Source of the DNA: a virus
Reading direction: 5' to 3' (one strand)
DNA: 64,000 nt
Virus record (IMG/VR): IMGVR_UViG_3300021389_000014
Location: 1-64,000 of that record
Part shown: positions 54,838-63,133 of the stretch, piece after piece
Position numbering within the stretch: position 1 is the stretch's first letter
Layout: the number at the start of each line of letters is the position of its first letter
Made by a program: the position numbers and the translations under genes
The notes under the pieces: generated by a model
What the model saw: the letters and a program-made list of their open reading frames with translations, nothing else
The model's database searches: none
Told to the model about the DNA's origin: nothing

Positions 54838-55358
54838 CTAAAAAGATAAGGATGCGATTTAATTATTTTTACTAATTGTTCGTTTGTAAAGTCTATTCGT
54901 TTTTTATAATCTTCCGGAAGAATGCTCCAATCTCGTAAACTAGGGTGCGTCTGTTCTTCTAAATTATAATACCCAGAGTATCGCCAGCCTTCATTGATTT
55001 TTTTGTCTACCCAACGATTGTGCAAAAATTTAGAAAGAGTCTCACATATCTCTTCCTTCAATTGCTCGTCAATAATATATTCTGATATTTCTGATTTGTG
55101 TGTTTCGTCGTATTTTGTAGATACTATGAAATCACCATCATAATAATGATCCCATGCAGTTACTATATATTCTGCATCTGTATTACTAATGTCTTTTTTT
55201 AAGAATACCTTATACTTGTACACTTTTGATGTTTTTTGTGAAACTATTTTGTGTTGCGATATTGTTCCATTTGTCAAAAATTTAAGAATAATATTTAACC
55301 ATTTTTCTTTTTGTTCGTCCGAAAGTGGTTCCGGTGTTTCTAATAAAATATAATTCAT
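54834..55358 (-). CDS. RyR-domain protein
   Basis: 174 residues from an ATG at 55358; an ATG at 55379 that overlaps the upstream gene end is the alternative. The N-terminal ~100 residues are unassigned mixed helix/strand. The C-terminal ~60 residues match the ryanodine-receptor repeat (RyR, PF02026): FLHNRWVDKKINEGWRYSGY, then HPSLRDWSILPEDYKKRIDF. Bacterial RyR domains have been proposed to sense nucleotide-derived signals in conflict systems, so a phage copy could act against host defence or bind a metabolite. That role is inference. Confidence 0.7.
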   Translation of the reverse strand: MNYILLETPEPLSDEQKEKWLNIILKFLTNGTISQHKIVSQKTSKVYKYKVFLKKDISNTDAEYIVTAWDHYYDGDFIVSTKYDETHKSEISEYIIDEQLKEEICETLSKFLHNRWVDKKINEGWRYSGYYNLEEQTHPSLRDWSILPEDYKKRIDFTNEQLVKIIKSHPYLFS

Positions 55359-55365
55359 AATAATC

Positions 55366-55683
55366 TCACTCAAAATCATCCAATGATGGTACTTCGTCTT
55401 CTCCGAAATCTCTGTTTCTATTTATTTCTGGCGGGTCGCTTGGGGCTGCTGCACGTCCATTAAGATATAATCCAAACCAAGCTGCGCCAGCGCCAACTAT
55501 CACAGATACAAGTGCAGATTGTTCCATATTGGGATCAGTTAGAGACATAAACCAAGTAACTACTTCATATAACAAGTATATATACATTGAAATAAAAACA
55601 CGTGGAAAAATCCTCCATCTATCCAAATATGCGGGAGCGTTCCACCATAGTGTTTTTCGAAAGTCTATTAGTTTTTTTGCCAT
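55366..55683 (-). CDS. small two-helix membrane protein, holin-like
   Basis: 105 residues from the ATG at 55683 with TGGGAGT upstream; a start at 55701 would lie on the promoter. Two hydrophobic segments at ~30-50 (VFISMYIYLLYEVVTWFMSL) and ~58-78 (SALVSVIVGAGAAWFGLYLN), a basic N-terminal region and an acidic C-terminal tail. This resembles class II holins and small membrane proteins of T4-like phages. A late promoter precedes it, which suits a lysis gene, but the spanins are 4 kb away and holin function is not proven. Confidence 0.55.
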   Translation of the reverse strand: MAKKLIDFRKTLWWNAPAYLDRWRIFPRVFISMYIYLLYEVVTWFMSLTDPNMEQSALVSVIVGAGAAWFGLYLNGRAAAPSDPPEINRNRDFGEDEVPSLDDFE

Positions 55684-55704
55684 CAATATACTCCCATACA
55701 AATA

Positions 55705-55712
55705 TATTTATA
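55705..55712 (-). promoter_or_regulatory. late promoter (TATAAATA) for the holin-like gene
   Basis: Perfect late -10 motif on the minus strand, fused to the end of the preceding terminator. Confidence 0.8.
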
Positions 55713-55738
55713 AAAAAAGGGGGCATATGCCCCCTTTT
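55712..55738 (-). terminator. rho-independent terminator
   Basis: AAAAGGGGGCAT/ATGCCCCCTTTT perfect palindrome (55715-55738) with extra T residues on the minus strand, 23 bases past the 55762-56139 gene. Confidence 0.9.
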
Positions 55739-55761
55739 GATTTAGTATTTATTGATTAACC

Positions 55762-56139
55762 TTATGCCAATTCACTGAATGCCAACGTCAACGCAGCAAC
55801 AGTTACGTCGGTTTTGTTAGTTGCATCAGAAATTAGTGCATCTATTGCAGCAGCAACATCAGTGTCAGTATTGGCTGATACATACGCGCCAGCAGTTGCA
55901 CCATCTACCATTACAACGAAACCTTCGTCTTCGCGCTCACCGATGTGAACAACAGACATCTGTGTTTGAATTGCACGAATTGCTTTACCGAAGTTTCCTT
56001 CAACAAAAGCAGCTTGTCCGTCTACAGAAGGGGTGTCTGCAGTTCCGATATCACCAGCAGTGTTAGTGATGCTGAATACTAGTGGGTCATACCCGTAAAA
56101 ACTTCCAGAAGCGGTTAATCCATTTACCTTATTTACCAT
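55762..56139 (-). CDS. virion structural protein
   Basis: 125 residues, with ATG preceded by AAGGAGAAATAAA. Ala/Thr/Val-rich beta sequence: GSFYGYDPLVFSITNTAGDI, AFVEGNFGKAIRAIQTQMSV, FVVMVDGATAGAYVSANTDT. No Cys. Small Ala/Thr-rich proteins like this are typical abundant virion proteins in T4-like marine phages. GC above its neighbours, own late promoter and own terminator all point to strong late expression. Confidence 0.6.
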   Translation of the reverse strand: MVNKVNGLTASGSFYGYDPLVFSITNTAGDIGTADTPSVDGQAAFVEGNFGKAIRAIQTQMSVVHIGEREDEGFVVMVDGATAGAYVSANTDTDVAAAIDALISDATNKTDVTVAALTLAFSELA

Positions 56140-56184
56140 TTTTATTTCTCCTTAATATATTGCATCGTCTTTGATGCTTAATTG

Positions 56185-56192
56185 TATTTATA
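56185..56192 (-). promoter_or_regulatory. late promoter (TATAAATA)
   Basis: Perfect late -10 motif on the minus strand, 46 bases before the start at 56139. Confidence 0.85.
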
Positions 56193-56212
56193 AAATTTAT
56201 TCAAAAAAATGC

Positions 56213-56878
56213 TTATAAGTTAATATATTCTACAAAAATTCTCATACTTCCTGTCGTAGCGCCATTTATATTAATAGATAGCTGGTCTCCCGTGGAATAA
56301 AACTTATCTAGAGAATATATATACATCCCAATTCTATCACCGAGTATTTCACCAGATGCGATCAATGTTTCACTACTGTCAGATATAGAAATATTAGTAG
56401 TATCATATGCTTCGTCAATATGAATACTTATAGCTTTTAATTGGCTATTATCTGGTAACGTATCGCCAATAGTTTCTGTGGATATTCCAAAAGAACTAAC
56501 ATTTGATATGACAATATTTTTTAAGTTATTAGTGTCTTGCCATACGGGCAATCCATTTAATGACGTAATTACTTGTTGACTATCACCTGTTCCTACAGGC
56601 AACACATCTAGCGAACCTGTTTCGTTGGCATATAAAATATCTCCTGGATTGTATTGGTCTAATCCAGTTCCGCCTTTATCTAGCGGCAGAACTCCTACAA
56701 TATTATCGCCTGATAAATCAATTGTAAAATAATCTGGAAACGCGATTTCTTGTGCAGTAAATGCACCAACTGATGCATCCCATCTCAATAAGTAATTATC
56801 ATCTATTGTTGCAGGATCAATGACAATAAGAGGAATTGTTTGTGTTGTGATCGTAGATGTACTTGCATATATTGCCAT
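56213..56878 (-). CDS. fiber-like virion protein
   Basis: 221 residues, with ATG preceded by AAGGAG. The LPLDKGGTGLDQYNPGDILY stretch is the 'GGTG' element found in many phage tail fiber and collar proteins, followed by DSQQVITSLNGLPVWQ. The last 100 residues are beta-rich. It is paired with the next gene upstream (11 bases apart). Probably a short fiber or decoration protein. Confidence 0.6.
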   Translation of the reverse strand: MAIYASTSTITTQTIPLIVIDPATIDDNYLLRWDASVGAFTAQEIAFPDYFTIDLSGDNIVGVLPLDKGGTGLDQYNPGDILYANETGSLDVLPVGTGDSQQVITSLNGLPVWQDTNNLKNIVISNVSSFGISTETIGDTLPDNSQLKAISIHIDEAYDTTNISISDSSETLIASGEILGDRIGMYIYSLDKFYSTGDQLSININGATTGSMRIFVEYINL

Positions 56879-56889
56879 ATGAACTCCTT

Positions 56890-57297
56890 TTATATATTTA
56901 GTATAATTTTATCAATTGTTCCATGAACCGTAGAATTGTATGCGGTTTCTGGAAGATAAGAACGGTCAATACGTGCACGAATGTACAAAAGGTTGGCACG
57001 AAATGTGAAGCCCTCAGTAACGGTGTCTCCATCATTTGTCCCAGTAGGCGATACTGAATTTATTGGGTATTCACGATAAGGAGTCCCGCTGGTTAAATAT
57101 ATTGGAAACCAATCATCTTCTGTTGGATTGAGCGCAATTGTGCCTTCAACATAAAACCTGCCAACAAAGTTATTAACAGATATACTTACCGTATGCAAAT
57201 TTTGGGTCATTCCAGAAAATATGTCAGTTCTTGTTGCATCTCCAGTAAATGATAGTTCTGTTTGGTTTGTCAATATAGTATAACTAGTTTTACTCAT
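56890..57297 (-). CDS. small beta-rich virion protein
   Basis: 135 residues, with ATG preceded by AGAGGAACG. TILTNQTELSFTGDATRTDI, VSISVNNFVGRFYVEGTIAL and TFRANLLYIRARIDRSYLP read as a beta sandwich of the kind seen in virion decoration proteins. No catalytic motif. Forms a two-gene unit with the GGTG-containing protein downstream. Confidence 0.55.
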   Translation of the reverse strand: MSKTSYTILTNQTELSFTGDATRTDIFSGMTQNLHTVSISVNNFVGRFYVEGTIALNPTEDDWFPIYLTSGTPYREYPINSVSPTGTNDGDTVTEGFTFRANLLYIRARIDRSYLPETAYNSTVHGTIDKIILNI

Positions 57298-57316
57298 TTT
57301 TCGTTCCTCTATATGA

Positions 57317-57341
57317 ATAATGCCCGAAATTCGGGCATTAT
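57317..57341 (-). terminator. hairpin after clpA-like gene
   Basis: Perfect 11-bp stem ATAATGCCCGA/TCGGGCATTAT with a 3-base loop, seven bases past the ClpA-like stop. It has only a short T tract, so termination may be partial and feed the two virion genes downstream. Confidence 0.7.
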
Positions 57342-57347
57342 CGTTTC

Positions 57348-59576
57348 TTACTCTATATTTATCTTATTTTCTTTTAATTTTATTTTTATATCTTTGTTGT
57401 TTTTAGAAAATAGTATTTTTCTGGCCAATTCTTTTTTAATGTTATCATTGATAACTCGTGCCATAGGTCGCGCACCCATTAGAGGATCAAATCCTTTTTC
57501 GGAAATCCATTCTACTACATCATTATCCCACGTGAGATTTATAGATTGTTCATCTGTGAGAGATTTGAGTTCGTTTAGGAATTTCTCTGAAATATGATTA
57601 ACATTTTCGCGTCTTAGTTTGTCAAACTTAACTACTGAATCAAGGCGATTTCTAAATTCTGGTGAGAAGAATTTTGTCACAGCTTCATCTTGTGCGTCGT
57701 CGTGCTTGTCGCCACCGAATCCAATAACATTTCTTTCACTATCCGCCGCGCCCAAGTTGCTTGTCATGATAATGATTGCGTTTCTTGCGCTTGCAGATTT
57801 GCCATTTCCGCCAGTCACTATTCCATCGTCCATCAATTGTAGAAGAATGTTCAATACATCAGGATGTGCTTTTTCTACTTCATCAAGCAATAAAATGCAA
57901 TTTGGATATTGCTCTAATTTATTAATCAGTGCACCACTGCCTTGGCCACCATCACCATAACCAACATATCCAGGAGGCGATCCGATGAATTTCGCAACAG
58001 TATGCTTTTCTTGAAATTCGCTCATATCAAATTTTACTAATTCAAGATTCATAGATTTAGAAAGAACTTTACAAACCTCGGTCTTACCAACACCAGTTGG
58101 GCCAGTAAACAGATAACATCCTACTGGTTTGTTTTGTGGCTTTAGTCCTGCTTGGCTGATATAAAGAGAATCGGATAGCCAAGAAATTGCAGCGTCTTGA
58201 CCAAATATGCTTTTCTTTAATACAGAATCGATGTCAACTGTCTTTTTGCTCTTTTCTGATGCAGACGTAATACTATCAAGGGGAATTCTGCATATTTTAG
58301 ATATTTCGATCTTAATATCCTTCTCAGTGATTTTCTTTGTTTTTGTGTTTGTAAAAATCTTTTTACGTGCTGCGCTGCTGTCAATTATCTCAAAAGTCTT
58401 GTCTGGAAGTTTCTTATCAAGCATATACTTGACACTAAGATCAACTGCAAGATCAATTGCTTTTTTATCGAATTTTACTCCATGAAACTTTTCATAAGCT
58501 CCGATGCTCTGATTTAGAATTTTCTTTGTTTGTTCTGGTGTTGGTTCTTCTACGTCAATTTTATTGAAGCGACGAACTAATGCAGAATCTTTCTCAAATT
58601 TTTCACGATACTCATTATACGTCGTGGAACCTATACAACGGATTTTGCCATGTTGCAAGGATGGTTTAAGAAGATTGGCAACATCTAGGCCCCCGCTGGT
58701 TCCAGTTCCTGCGCCCATGATTGTATGAATTTCATCAATAAAAAGAATGATATTGTCAGATTTTTCTATCTCACTTAGAATGTTTTTAATTCTCTCTTCT
58801 ATATCCCCGCGATACTTTGTTCCTGCCATAAGCAATCCCATATCGAGGCTATAGATAACATAATCATATATCTCTTCCGGAACTTCGCCATTTACAATTT
58901 TGTGTGCAAGTCCCTCAACGATTGCTGTTTTACCAACTCCGCTTTCACCTACTAGAATTGCATTATTTTTCTTTTTTCTGGATAGCGTTTGAATTAGCTG
59001 TTCTATTTGATATTCTCTACCAATAAGCGGATCAACTTTATCACTAAACGCCAACTCGTTTAAATTTACACAATATGAATTTAACGAGCTTTTGTTCCTT
59101 CGGGAACTAGTTGTCATTTCGTCCCTTGTGCCTTCGTTGTATGGTAGTTCAGATTCACTAATCATGTTGTGAATTAGTGTTTCTCTTTCCATGCCAAACT
59201 TTTTAAAAATATAAAAAGATGGAGTTTCGCTTTCATGTAGAATAGAAAGAAGGAGATCGACCGTATCTATTGTGCGTTTTCCTGAAAAAATTGCTTGTGC
59301 CAACGCACGATTAAAGACACGTTCTATAGAAATTGTCTTTTTTGGTTTTTGCGTTTGATCTGTGATAAAATCTGATAATTCTTGTTTGATGTAATCATCT
59401 ATTTCTAATTTAATGTTATCGCAGTCGCAATTTAGAGAATCGCATATTTGTTTAATATGTATATCTTCTAGCAAAGAAGAGGTCAAATGTTCAACAGTAA
59501 CATACGAATGGTTGTATTTTTCTGCCAATTCGTATGCATTCTCTATAATATTTTCAATTGGTGTATTTGTTGTCAT
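57348..59576 (-). CDS. clpA: ClpA-like AAA+ unfoldase
   Basis: 742 residues, the size of E. coli ClpA (758). An N-terminal Clp repeat domain (~1-150, [17 protein letters not shown]) precedes two AAA+ modules. D1 has [13 protein letters not shown] (~208), [13 protein letters not shown] and [13 protein letters not shown]2 has [14 protein letters not shown] (~490), [13 protein letters not shown] and [14 protein letters not shown]. The ClpB middle coiled coil is absent, so it is ClpA-type. A loop with VIGFGG at the position of the ClpP-docking IGL/IGF tripeptide suggests it docks on host ClpP. No phage ClpP gene is in the window. Own early promoter. Confidence 0.92.
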   Translation of the reverse strand: MTTNTPIENIIENAYELAEKYNHSYVTVEHLTSSLLEDIHIKQICDSLNCDCDNIKLEIDDYIKQELSDFITDQTQKPKKTISIERVFNRALAQAIFSGKRTIDTVDLLLSILHESETPSFYIFKKFGMERETLIHNMISESELPYNEGTRDEMTTSSRRNKSSLNSYCVNLNELAFSDKVDPLIGREYQIEQLIQTLSRKKKNNAILVGESGVGKTAIVEGLAHKIVNGEVPEEIYDYVIYSLDMGLLMAGTKYRGDIEERIKNILSEIEKSDNIILFIDEIHTIMGAGTGTSGGLDVANLLKPSLQHGKIRCIGSTTYNEYREKFEKDSALVRRFNKIDVEEPTPEQTKKILNQSIGAYEKFHGVKFDKKAIDLAVDLSVKYMLDKKLPDKTFEIIDSSAARKKIFTNTKTKKITEKDIKIEISKICRIPLDSITSASEKSKKTVDIDSVLKKSIFGQDAAISWLSDSLYISQAGLKPQNKPVGCYLFTGPTGVGKTEVCKVLSKSMNLELVKFDMSEFQEKHTVAKFIGSPPGYVGYGDGGQGSGALINKLEQYPNCILLLDEVEKAHPDVLNILLQLMDDGIVTGGNGKSASARNAIIIMTSNLGAADSERNVIGFGGDKHDDAQDEAVTKFFSPEFRNRLDSVVKFDKLRRENVNHISEKFLNELKSLTDEQSINLTWDNDVVEWISEKGFDPLMGARPMARVINDNIKKELARKILFSKNNKDIKIKLKENKINIE

Positions 59577-59605
59577 TTTTTACCTTTATTTTGTTATATG
59601 TCTGT

Positions 59606-59634
59606 ATATTACAGCATTTTTTCGCCGTTGTCAA
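59606..59634 (-). promoter_or_regulatory. early promoter for the clpA-like gene
   Basis: Minus-strand -35 TTGACA (59634-59629) and -10 TAATAT (59611-59606), 17 bases apart. Confidence 0.85.
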
Positions 59635-59642
59635 ACAGAAAG

Positions 59643-60026
59643 TTACTCATTAGGTGAAGTTTCTTCGTAATAGTTTTCATAAGCAACAATTACTGCTCGT
59701 TGTTCGCGTATCAATCTTAAAAATTCCGCTTGGTTCAGGCCAAGATTTTCGTAATTTTCTGTAGTTAATGCAAATAGAACTGGATTTTTTCCTTGTTCTC
59801 TAAGATTTTGAAACGTTTCTTCTACATTGTCATCGGTGACGACGATCCATTTTGCGGACAAGGTAGTGATTTGTGTGGTCTGCGGTAATACTAACTCTGG
59901 TCGCTGTCTGTGCGTTTGGACTACCTCCACTGGTTTCTGTGGTGGCGAAACGCATCCACTAGTTATCGTAATTAGGGTTAGCAATGTCGCTACAGTAATT
60001 GTTGATTTCGCTAGGTCTAGTTGCAT
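59643..60026 (-). CDS. Rz1: outer-membrane lipoprotein spanin (Rz1-like)
   Basis: 127 residues, with ATG preceded by GAGGAAATAA. A signal peptide with hydrophobic core TITVATLLTLITITSGC ends in a lipobox-like TSGC (Cys ~25), followed by a proline-rich stretch VSPPQKPVEVV as in o-spanins, then a longer C-terminal domain than lambda Rz1. It overlaps the i-spanin gene by 68 bases in another frame, the classical overlapping Rz/Rz1 layout. Spanins fuse inner and outer membranes in the last lysis step, so the host is Gram-negative. Confidence 0.75.
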   Translation of the reverse strand: MQLDLAKSTITVATLLTLITITSGCVSPPQKPVEVVQTHRQRPELVLPQTTQITTLSAKWIVVTDDNVEETFQNLREQGKNPVLFALTTENYENLGLNQAEFLRLIREQRAVIVAYENYYEETSPNE

Positions 60027-60414
60027 TTATTTCCTCTGTGGTTAATGGGCTTCCGCTCATAATTTCAAAGCATCTATTTAAATCTTGTGTAGCAGAGTTT
60101 ACACGTGTTTCTATCATTTGCGGTCTTTCAACAGCAAGTTCTCCCAAATCATGTTCTCTTAGTAATCTTCTTAACTCGGTAACTACCAAATTTGCTCTTT
60201 GAAATTCATCTGAAACATTTTCGCTTTCTGTGGCGATCTGTCTTACATCTTCTAAAATGCGGTCTAACTCCTGACGGTTTTGATTGGCTGCATTTTTTAA
60301 CTGTGTGTTTTCGGAGGCTAGTGTGGTTATGGTATTCATTGTGGAATTGTACATATAATATCCTGTTCCAACAAGAGAGCCAACAACCGATATTATTAAT
60401 ACATATTTCCACAT
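59959..60414 (-). CDS. Rz: inner-membrane spanin (Rz-like)
   Basis: 151 residues. An N-terminal anchor (YVLIISVVGSLVGTGYYMY) is followed by a long periplasmic helix/coiled coil (ASENTQLKNAANQNRQELDR through ELRRLLREHDLG) and a C-terminal tail with two Cys residues that could pair or link subunits. Together with the embedded lipoprotein gene this fits the i-spanin role. It sits just downstream of IF-1 in a late-promoter-driven operon. Confidence 0.75.
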   Translation of the reverse strand: MWKYVLIISVVGSLVGTGYYMYNSTMNTITTLASENTQLKNAANQNRQELDRILEDVRQIATESENVSDEFQRANLVVTELRRLLREHDLGELAVERPQMIETRVNSATQDLNRCFEIMSGSPLTTEEINATRPSEINNYCSDIANPNYDN

Positions 60415-60419
60415 TTTAC

Positions 60420-60638
60420 TTATCCATGTCTATATATAATTCTTCCTTTTGAAAGATCATATGGCGTCATTTCAACATCCACCTTATCTCCCATAAGTAT
60501 ATTTATATTAAATTTTCTTATTTTTCCACTAATTATTCCTATGACAGTATGTCCGTTATCTAGTTTTACTTTAAATGTAGCGTTTGGAAGGCATTCTATT
60601 ATTTTGCCAATAAAAGTTATTGTATCTTGTTTTCCCAT
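60420..60638 (-). CDS. infA: translation initiation factor IF-1
   Basis: 72 residues, exactly the length of E. coli IF-1. The S1-type OB fold is complete: [40 protein letters not shown], then [20 protein letters not shown] and IYRHG, matching the bacterial IF-1 consensus including the ATFxVxL, ISGKxRK and TPYDLxKGRI motifs. Bacterial IF-1 occupies the 30S A site during initiation. A phage copy in a late operon suggests adjustment of ribosome choice in infection. Sits one base after the gene at 60640. Confidence 0.92.
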   Translation of the reverse strand: MGKQDTITFIGKIIECLPNATFKVKLDNGHTVIGIISGKIRKFNINILMGDKVDVEMTPYDLSKGRIIYRHG

Positions 60639-60639
60639 G

Positions 60640-61134
60640 TTAATAATTTATTAAAAAATCCATTCTTTCTTTTATAGATGCTTTTTCATCTTTTTTTCTA
60701 TACTTTTCGTCGTATTCTTCTGCTGTCGAAATTATATATTTTTCTAAATTTGATTCATTTAGTGCTATTTCTTCGTCTAATTGGTATGTAACAAATTTCC
60801 AATCATTTGTTTTATACTCAGTTATATTATTTATATCATCTAACAATGATATTATCTTATTATATACATTTGGCGTTCTTGCAAATTCTACAAATACTTT
60901 GTATGAACCATCTTGATTTGGAACAGACGAAGACTCTACGTCTAGATGTTCTATTGCACTTGTGCTTATAAAATTAGAAAGATCGTCGGCAGGCTTGTCG
61001 TATTTTGTAGTCAATGCAACAACAACCGTATCTGCATCTGTTCCGATTTTTGGTTTATACTGATCTATGCTTACTGTGGTATCTATGATACCATCAAGAT
61101 TTCCATTAGATAAACCTTCAGATATTGTTTTCAT
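60640..61134 (-). CDS. uncharacterised protein in the IF-1 operon
   Basis: 164 residues, with ATG preceded by [30 protein letters not shown] and [20 protein letters not shown] with [12 protein letters not shown] suggest an alpha/beta domain, and the C-terminal ~50 residues are a charged helix. I associate this type with marine T4-like phages next to the following protein, without a known role. Overlaps the 61118 gene by 17 bases. Confidence 0.55.
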   Translation of the reverse strand: MKTISEGLSNGNLDGIIDTTVSIDQYKPKIGTDADTVVVALTTKYDKPADDLSNFISTSAIEHLDVESSSVPNQDGSYKVFVEFARTPNVYNKIISLLDDINNITEYKTNDWKFVTYQLDEEIALNESNLEKYIISTAEEYDEKYRKKDEKASIKERMDFLINY

Positions 61135-61651
61135 TTTTTTCTCCTGAAATTTGTTTTACCGTGTCAAGATCGTTGTCTGAAGCGTCATTTATAGAACTCA
61201 TATCTAAGTCAACGCCGTTTATTTCTAATTTTTCCGTGCTATAATCATCTATAAGATGTCTCGGAATTAAAATTTCAACAAACCAAACATCTGAATTCTC
61301 TTTTTTTGGTTTTCGTTTTCCAGTTCTTGCTTCCATTTCCATATCTTCTGGTGATTCAACATTGACGCTCATTTTGTATGTTTTTTTAGCATACTTTACT
61401 ACGCCACCATGTTCCACTATTCGCTTTGCAGCACTAGGATCAGGCATCATGCTATACGGATACATCAGCGTTACTTTAACCCAGTATCGGTTTACTTCTG
61501 GGCCTTTAACGACTTCGCCTTCTATCCAATTTTTATAGGCATATATGTGCATGTTGTCTAGTATTTTTTCAAATTCTAGCAAAATATCCAATGAGCTATT
61601 TCCATCATATATACTTTTTATATTGTCTATTATCTCTTTATAATCAATCAT
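61118..61651 (-). CDS. uncharacterised protein, first gene of the IF-1 late operon
   Basis: 177 residues. The core NMHIYAYKNWIEGEVVKGPE, RYWVKVTLMYPYSMMPDPSA, VVKYAKKTYKMSVNVESPED and VWFVEILIPRHLID is a beta-rich domain that I associate with T4-like marine phages. The MPDP and KNWIEGE motifs look diagnostic but no function is established to my knowledge. Start ATG 25 bases downstream of a late-type promoter. Confidence 0.6.
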   Translation of the reverse strand: MIDYKEIIDNIKSIYDGNSSLDILLEFEKILDNMHIYAYKNWIEGEVVKGPEVNRYWVKVTLMYPYSMMPDPSAAKRIVEHGGVVKYAKKTYKMSVNVESPEDMEMEARTGKRKPKKENSDVWFVEILIPRHLIDDYSTEKLEINGVDLDMSSINDASDNDLDTVKQISGEKNENNI

Positions 61652-61675
61652 TTTGTAGTCCTTGACTTATACTAC

Positions 61676-61683
61676 TATTTATG
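61676..61683 (-). promoter_or_regulatory. late promoter-like motif (CATAAATA) for the IF-1/spanin operon
   Basis: One mismatch from TATAAATA on the minus strand, 25 bases before the 61651 start. No other promoter is seen before the spanins, so IF-1 and the spanins appear to be late genes. Confidence 0.6.
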
Positions 61684-61729
61684 TTTTCGCAATTATTTTG
61701 CTATAAACTGACTGTTTTTTATGTTATAC

Positions 61730-61737
61730 AATAAATA
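61730..61737 (+). promoter_or_regulatory. late promoter-like motif (AATAAATA) for phoH
   Basis: One mismatch from TATAAATA. Transcription would begin downstream of the ATG at 61721, supporting the GTG start at 61781. Confidence 0.45.
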
Positions 61738-61780
61738 CCATTACAACTTGGAATCAGCCTCTCAAAAAGGAGATCACATT

Positions 61781-62527
61781 GTGACAAAGCATAGAGCTAG
61801 AAAAACCAAAAATTCTAAACCCCAAGATATGGGACAGAATGCTCATCAAGTTGTAGACTTTCAGAAATACAAAAATCGTAAAAAAAATGTTGTAATCTTG
61901 CCAAAAAATTTGGCACAGGAGGATTATATTGCATTGATTGACGATAATAGAACCGATGTAATTTTTGCTATTGGTCCTGCGGGAACTGGCAAAACTATGA
62001 TCGCTGTATTGGCTGCAATTAGAGCATTAAAAAATGGCGAGTGTGAAAAAATCGTCATTACCAGACCAGCCGTAAGTGTTGATGAACAACACGGATTTTT
62101 GCCAGGAAATCTTGTTGATAAAATGGCACCATGGACAAGACCAATTTTTGATGTAATAGAAGAATATTATTCACCAACAGAAATAGAAACAATGATAAAA
62201 GAAAATATCATTGAGGTAGCTCCGTTAGCATACATGCGTGGTAGAACATTCAAAAATGCTTATATCTTATTTGATGAAGCACAAAATTCTACGCCCAATC
62301 AGATGAAAATGATACTCACGCGTTTGGGAGAAAATAGTAGAATAATAACTACCGGAGATTTAAATCAGCACGATAGAACATTTGAAGAAAATGGTCTAAA
62401 GGACTTTTTAGAACTATTGAAAAGTTCTTCTACTGGAAGAATTCAGTTTGTTGAATTCTCCCGTGAAGACGTAGAAAGACATCCAACAGTTCGCGAAGTC
62501 TTGTGCATATATGGCGACGAAAGATAA
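61781..62527 (+). CDS. phoH: PhoH-like ATPase
   Basis: 248 residues from GTG at 61781, chosen because AAGGAG lies eight bases upstream; an ATG at 61721 lacks a ribosome site and overlaps a late promoter motif. Walker A IGPAGTGKTMIA (~70), ITRPAVSVDEQHGFLPG, Walker B YILFDEAQNSTPNQMKM and TGDLNQHDR as sensor region define the PhoH family. PhoH is widespread in marine phages; its role, often linked to RNA metabolism or phosphate stress, is unsettled. The basic N-terminus (TKHRARKTKNSK) could bind RNA. Confidence 0.92.
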   Translation: MTKHRARKTKNSKPQDMGQNAHQVVDFQKYKNRKKNVVILPKNLAQEDYIALIDDNRTDVIFAIGPAGTGKTMIAVLAAIRALKNGECEKIVITRPAVSVDEQHGFLPGNLVDKMAPWTRPIFDVIEEYYSPTEIETMIKENIIEVAPLAYMRGRTFKNAYILFDEAQNSTPNQMKMILTRLGENSRIITTGDLNQHDRTFEENGLKDFLELLKSSSTGRIQFVEFSREDVERHPTVREVLCIYGDER

Positions 62528-62563
62528 TCTAAATTAAACTACTTGCTGATTCCAAGTTGTAAT

Positions 62564-63133
62564 TTACTTTATGATTTCGCAAATATGATTCCAGTTCTGA
62601 ACACGAGTTATGCGGTCATCTTCAAAATACTGGTTATGAGGATGGTTTATCAGGATAGATTTTAATCCAAAATCTGCCCCCATTACTGCGTTCTTTGGCA
62701 AATCCTCAATCCAATACAATCCGCTATCTTTATACGACTCAAGATGTTTTCTTTTGTGTTCACTGGTTTCCACACAATGGATGTCTACAAATGTATTTTT
62801 ACCAAAAAGATTTTCTAAGTTTATTTTTCTCAGCATTTCGGTATGATAATTGCTTCCGACACTAGTGATTCCAAGAAATTTATATCCACGCTCTTTTAAG
62901 ATAGCTACACCACTTAGCGCATCTCTAAAAGCTGGCAAATCGATAAGATATGCGCTGGTATTAAATTCTTGAACACACTTTTCGGCTCTATCCTGTGCAA
63001 TATCATAGCAATCATGCATTTCATATATGTCAGATTTTACAATATTATAACCACGGTCGTTCATCCACTTATGGAATTGCGATTCCCAGTCTAGGATCAC
63101 GCCATCGCAATCTGTTAGTATTAGTTTTTCCAT
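62564..63133 (-). CDS. HAD-superfamily phosphatase
   Basis: 189 residues. Motif I LILTDCDGVILDW (nucleophile and acid/base Asp), motif II in FLGITSVGS, a lysine around EHKRKHL and motif IV YWIEDLPKNAVMGAD (acidic pair) define a HAD hydrolase with a small C1-type cap (WESQFHKWMNDRGYNI onward). Substrate unknown; a nucleotidase in dNTP handling or a polynucleotide phosphatase role is possible. The start overlaps the preceding stop (TGATG). Confidence 0.8.
   Translation of the reverse strand: MEKLILTDCDGVILDWESQFHKWMNDRGYNIVKSDIYEMHDCYDIAQDRAEKCVQEFNTSAYLIDLPAFRDALSGVAILKERGYKFLGITSVGSNYHTEMLRKINLENLFGKNTFVDIHCVETSEHKRKHLESYKDSGLYWIEDLPKNAVMGADFGLKSILINHPHNQYFEDDRITRVQNWNHICEIIK

Noticed and set aside
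61721-61780. ATG start for PhoH at 61721
   Set aside because: No ribosome site, and it overlaps a late promoter motif; GTG at 61781 has AAGGAG at ideal spacing.
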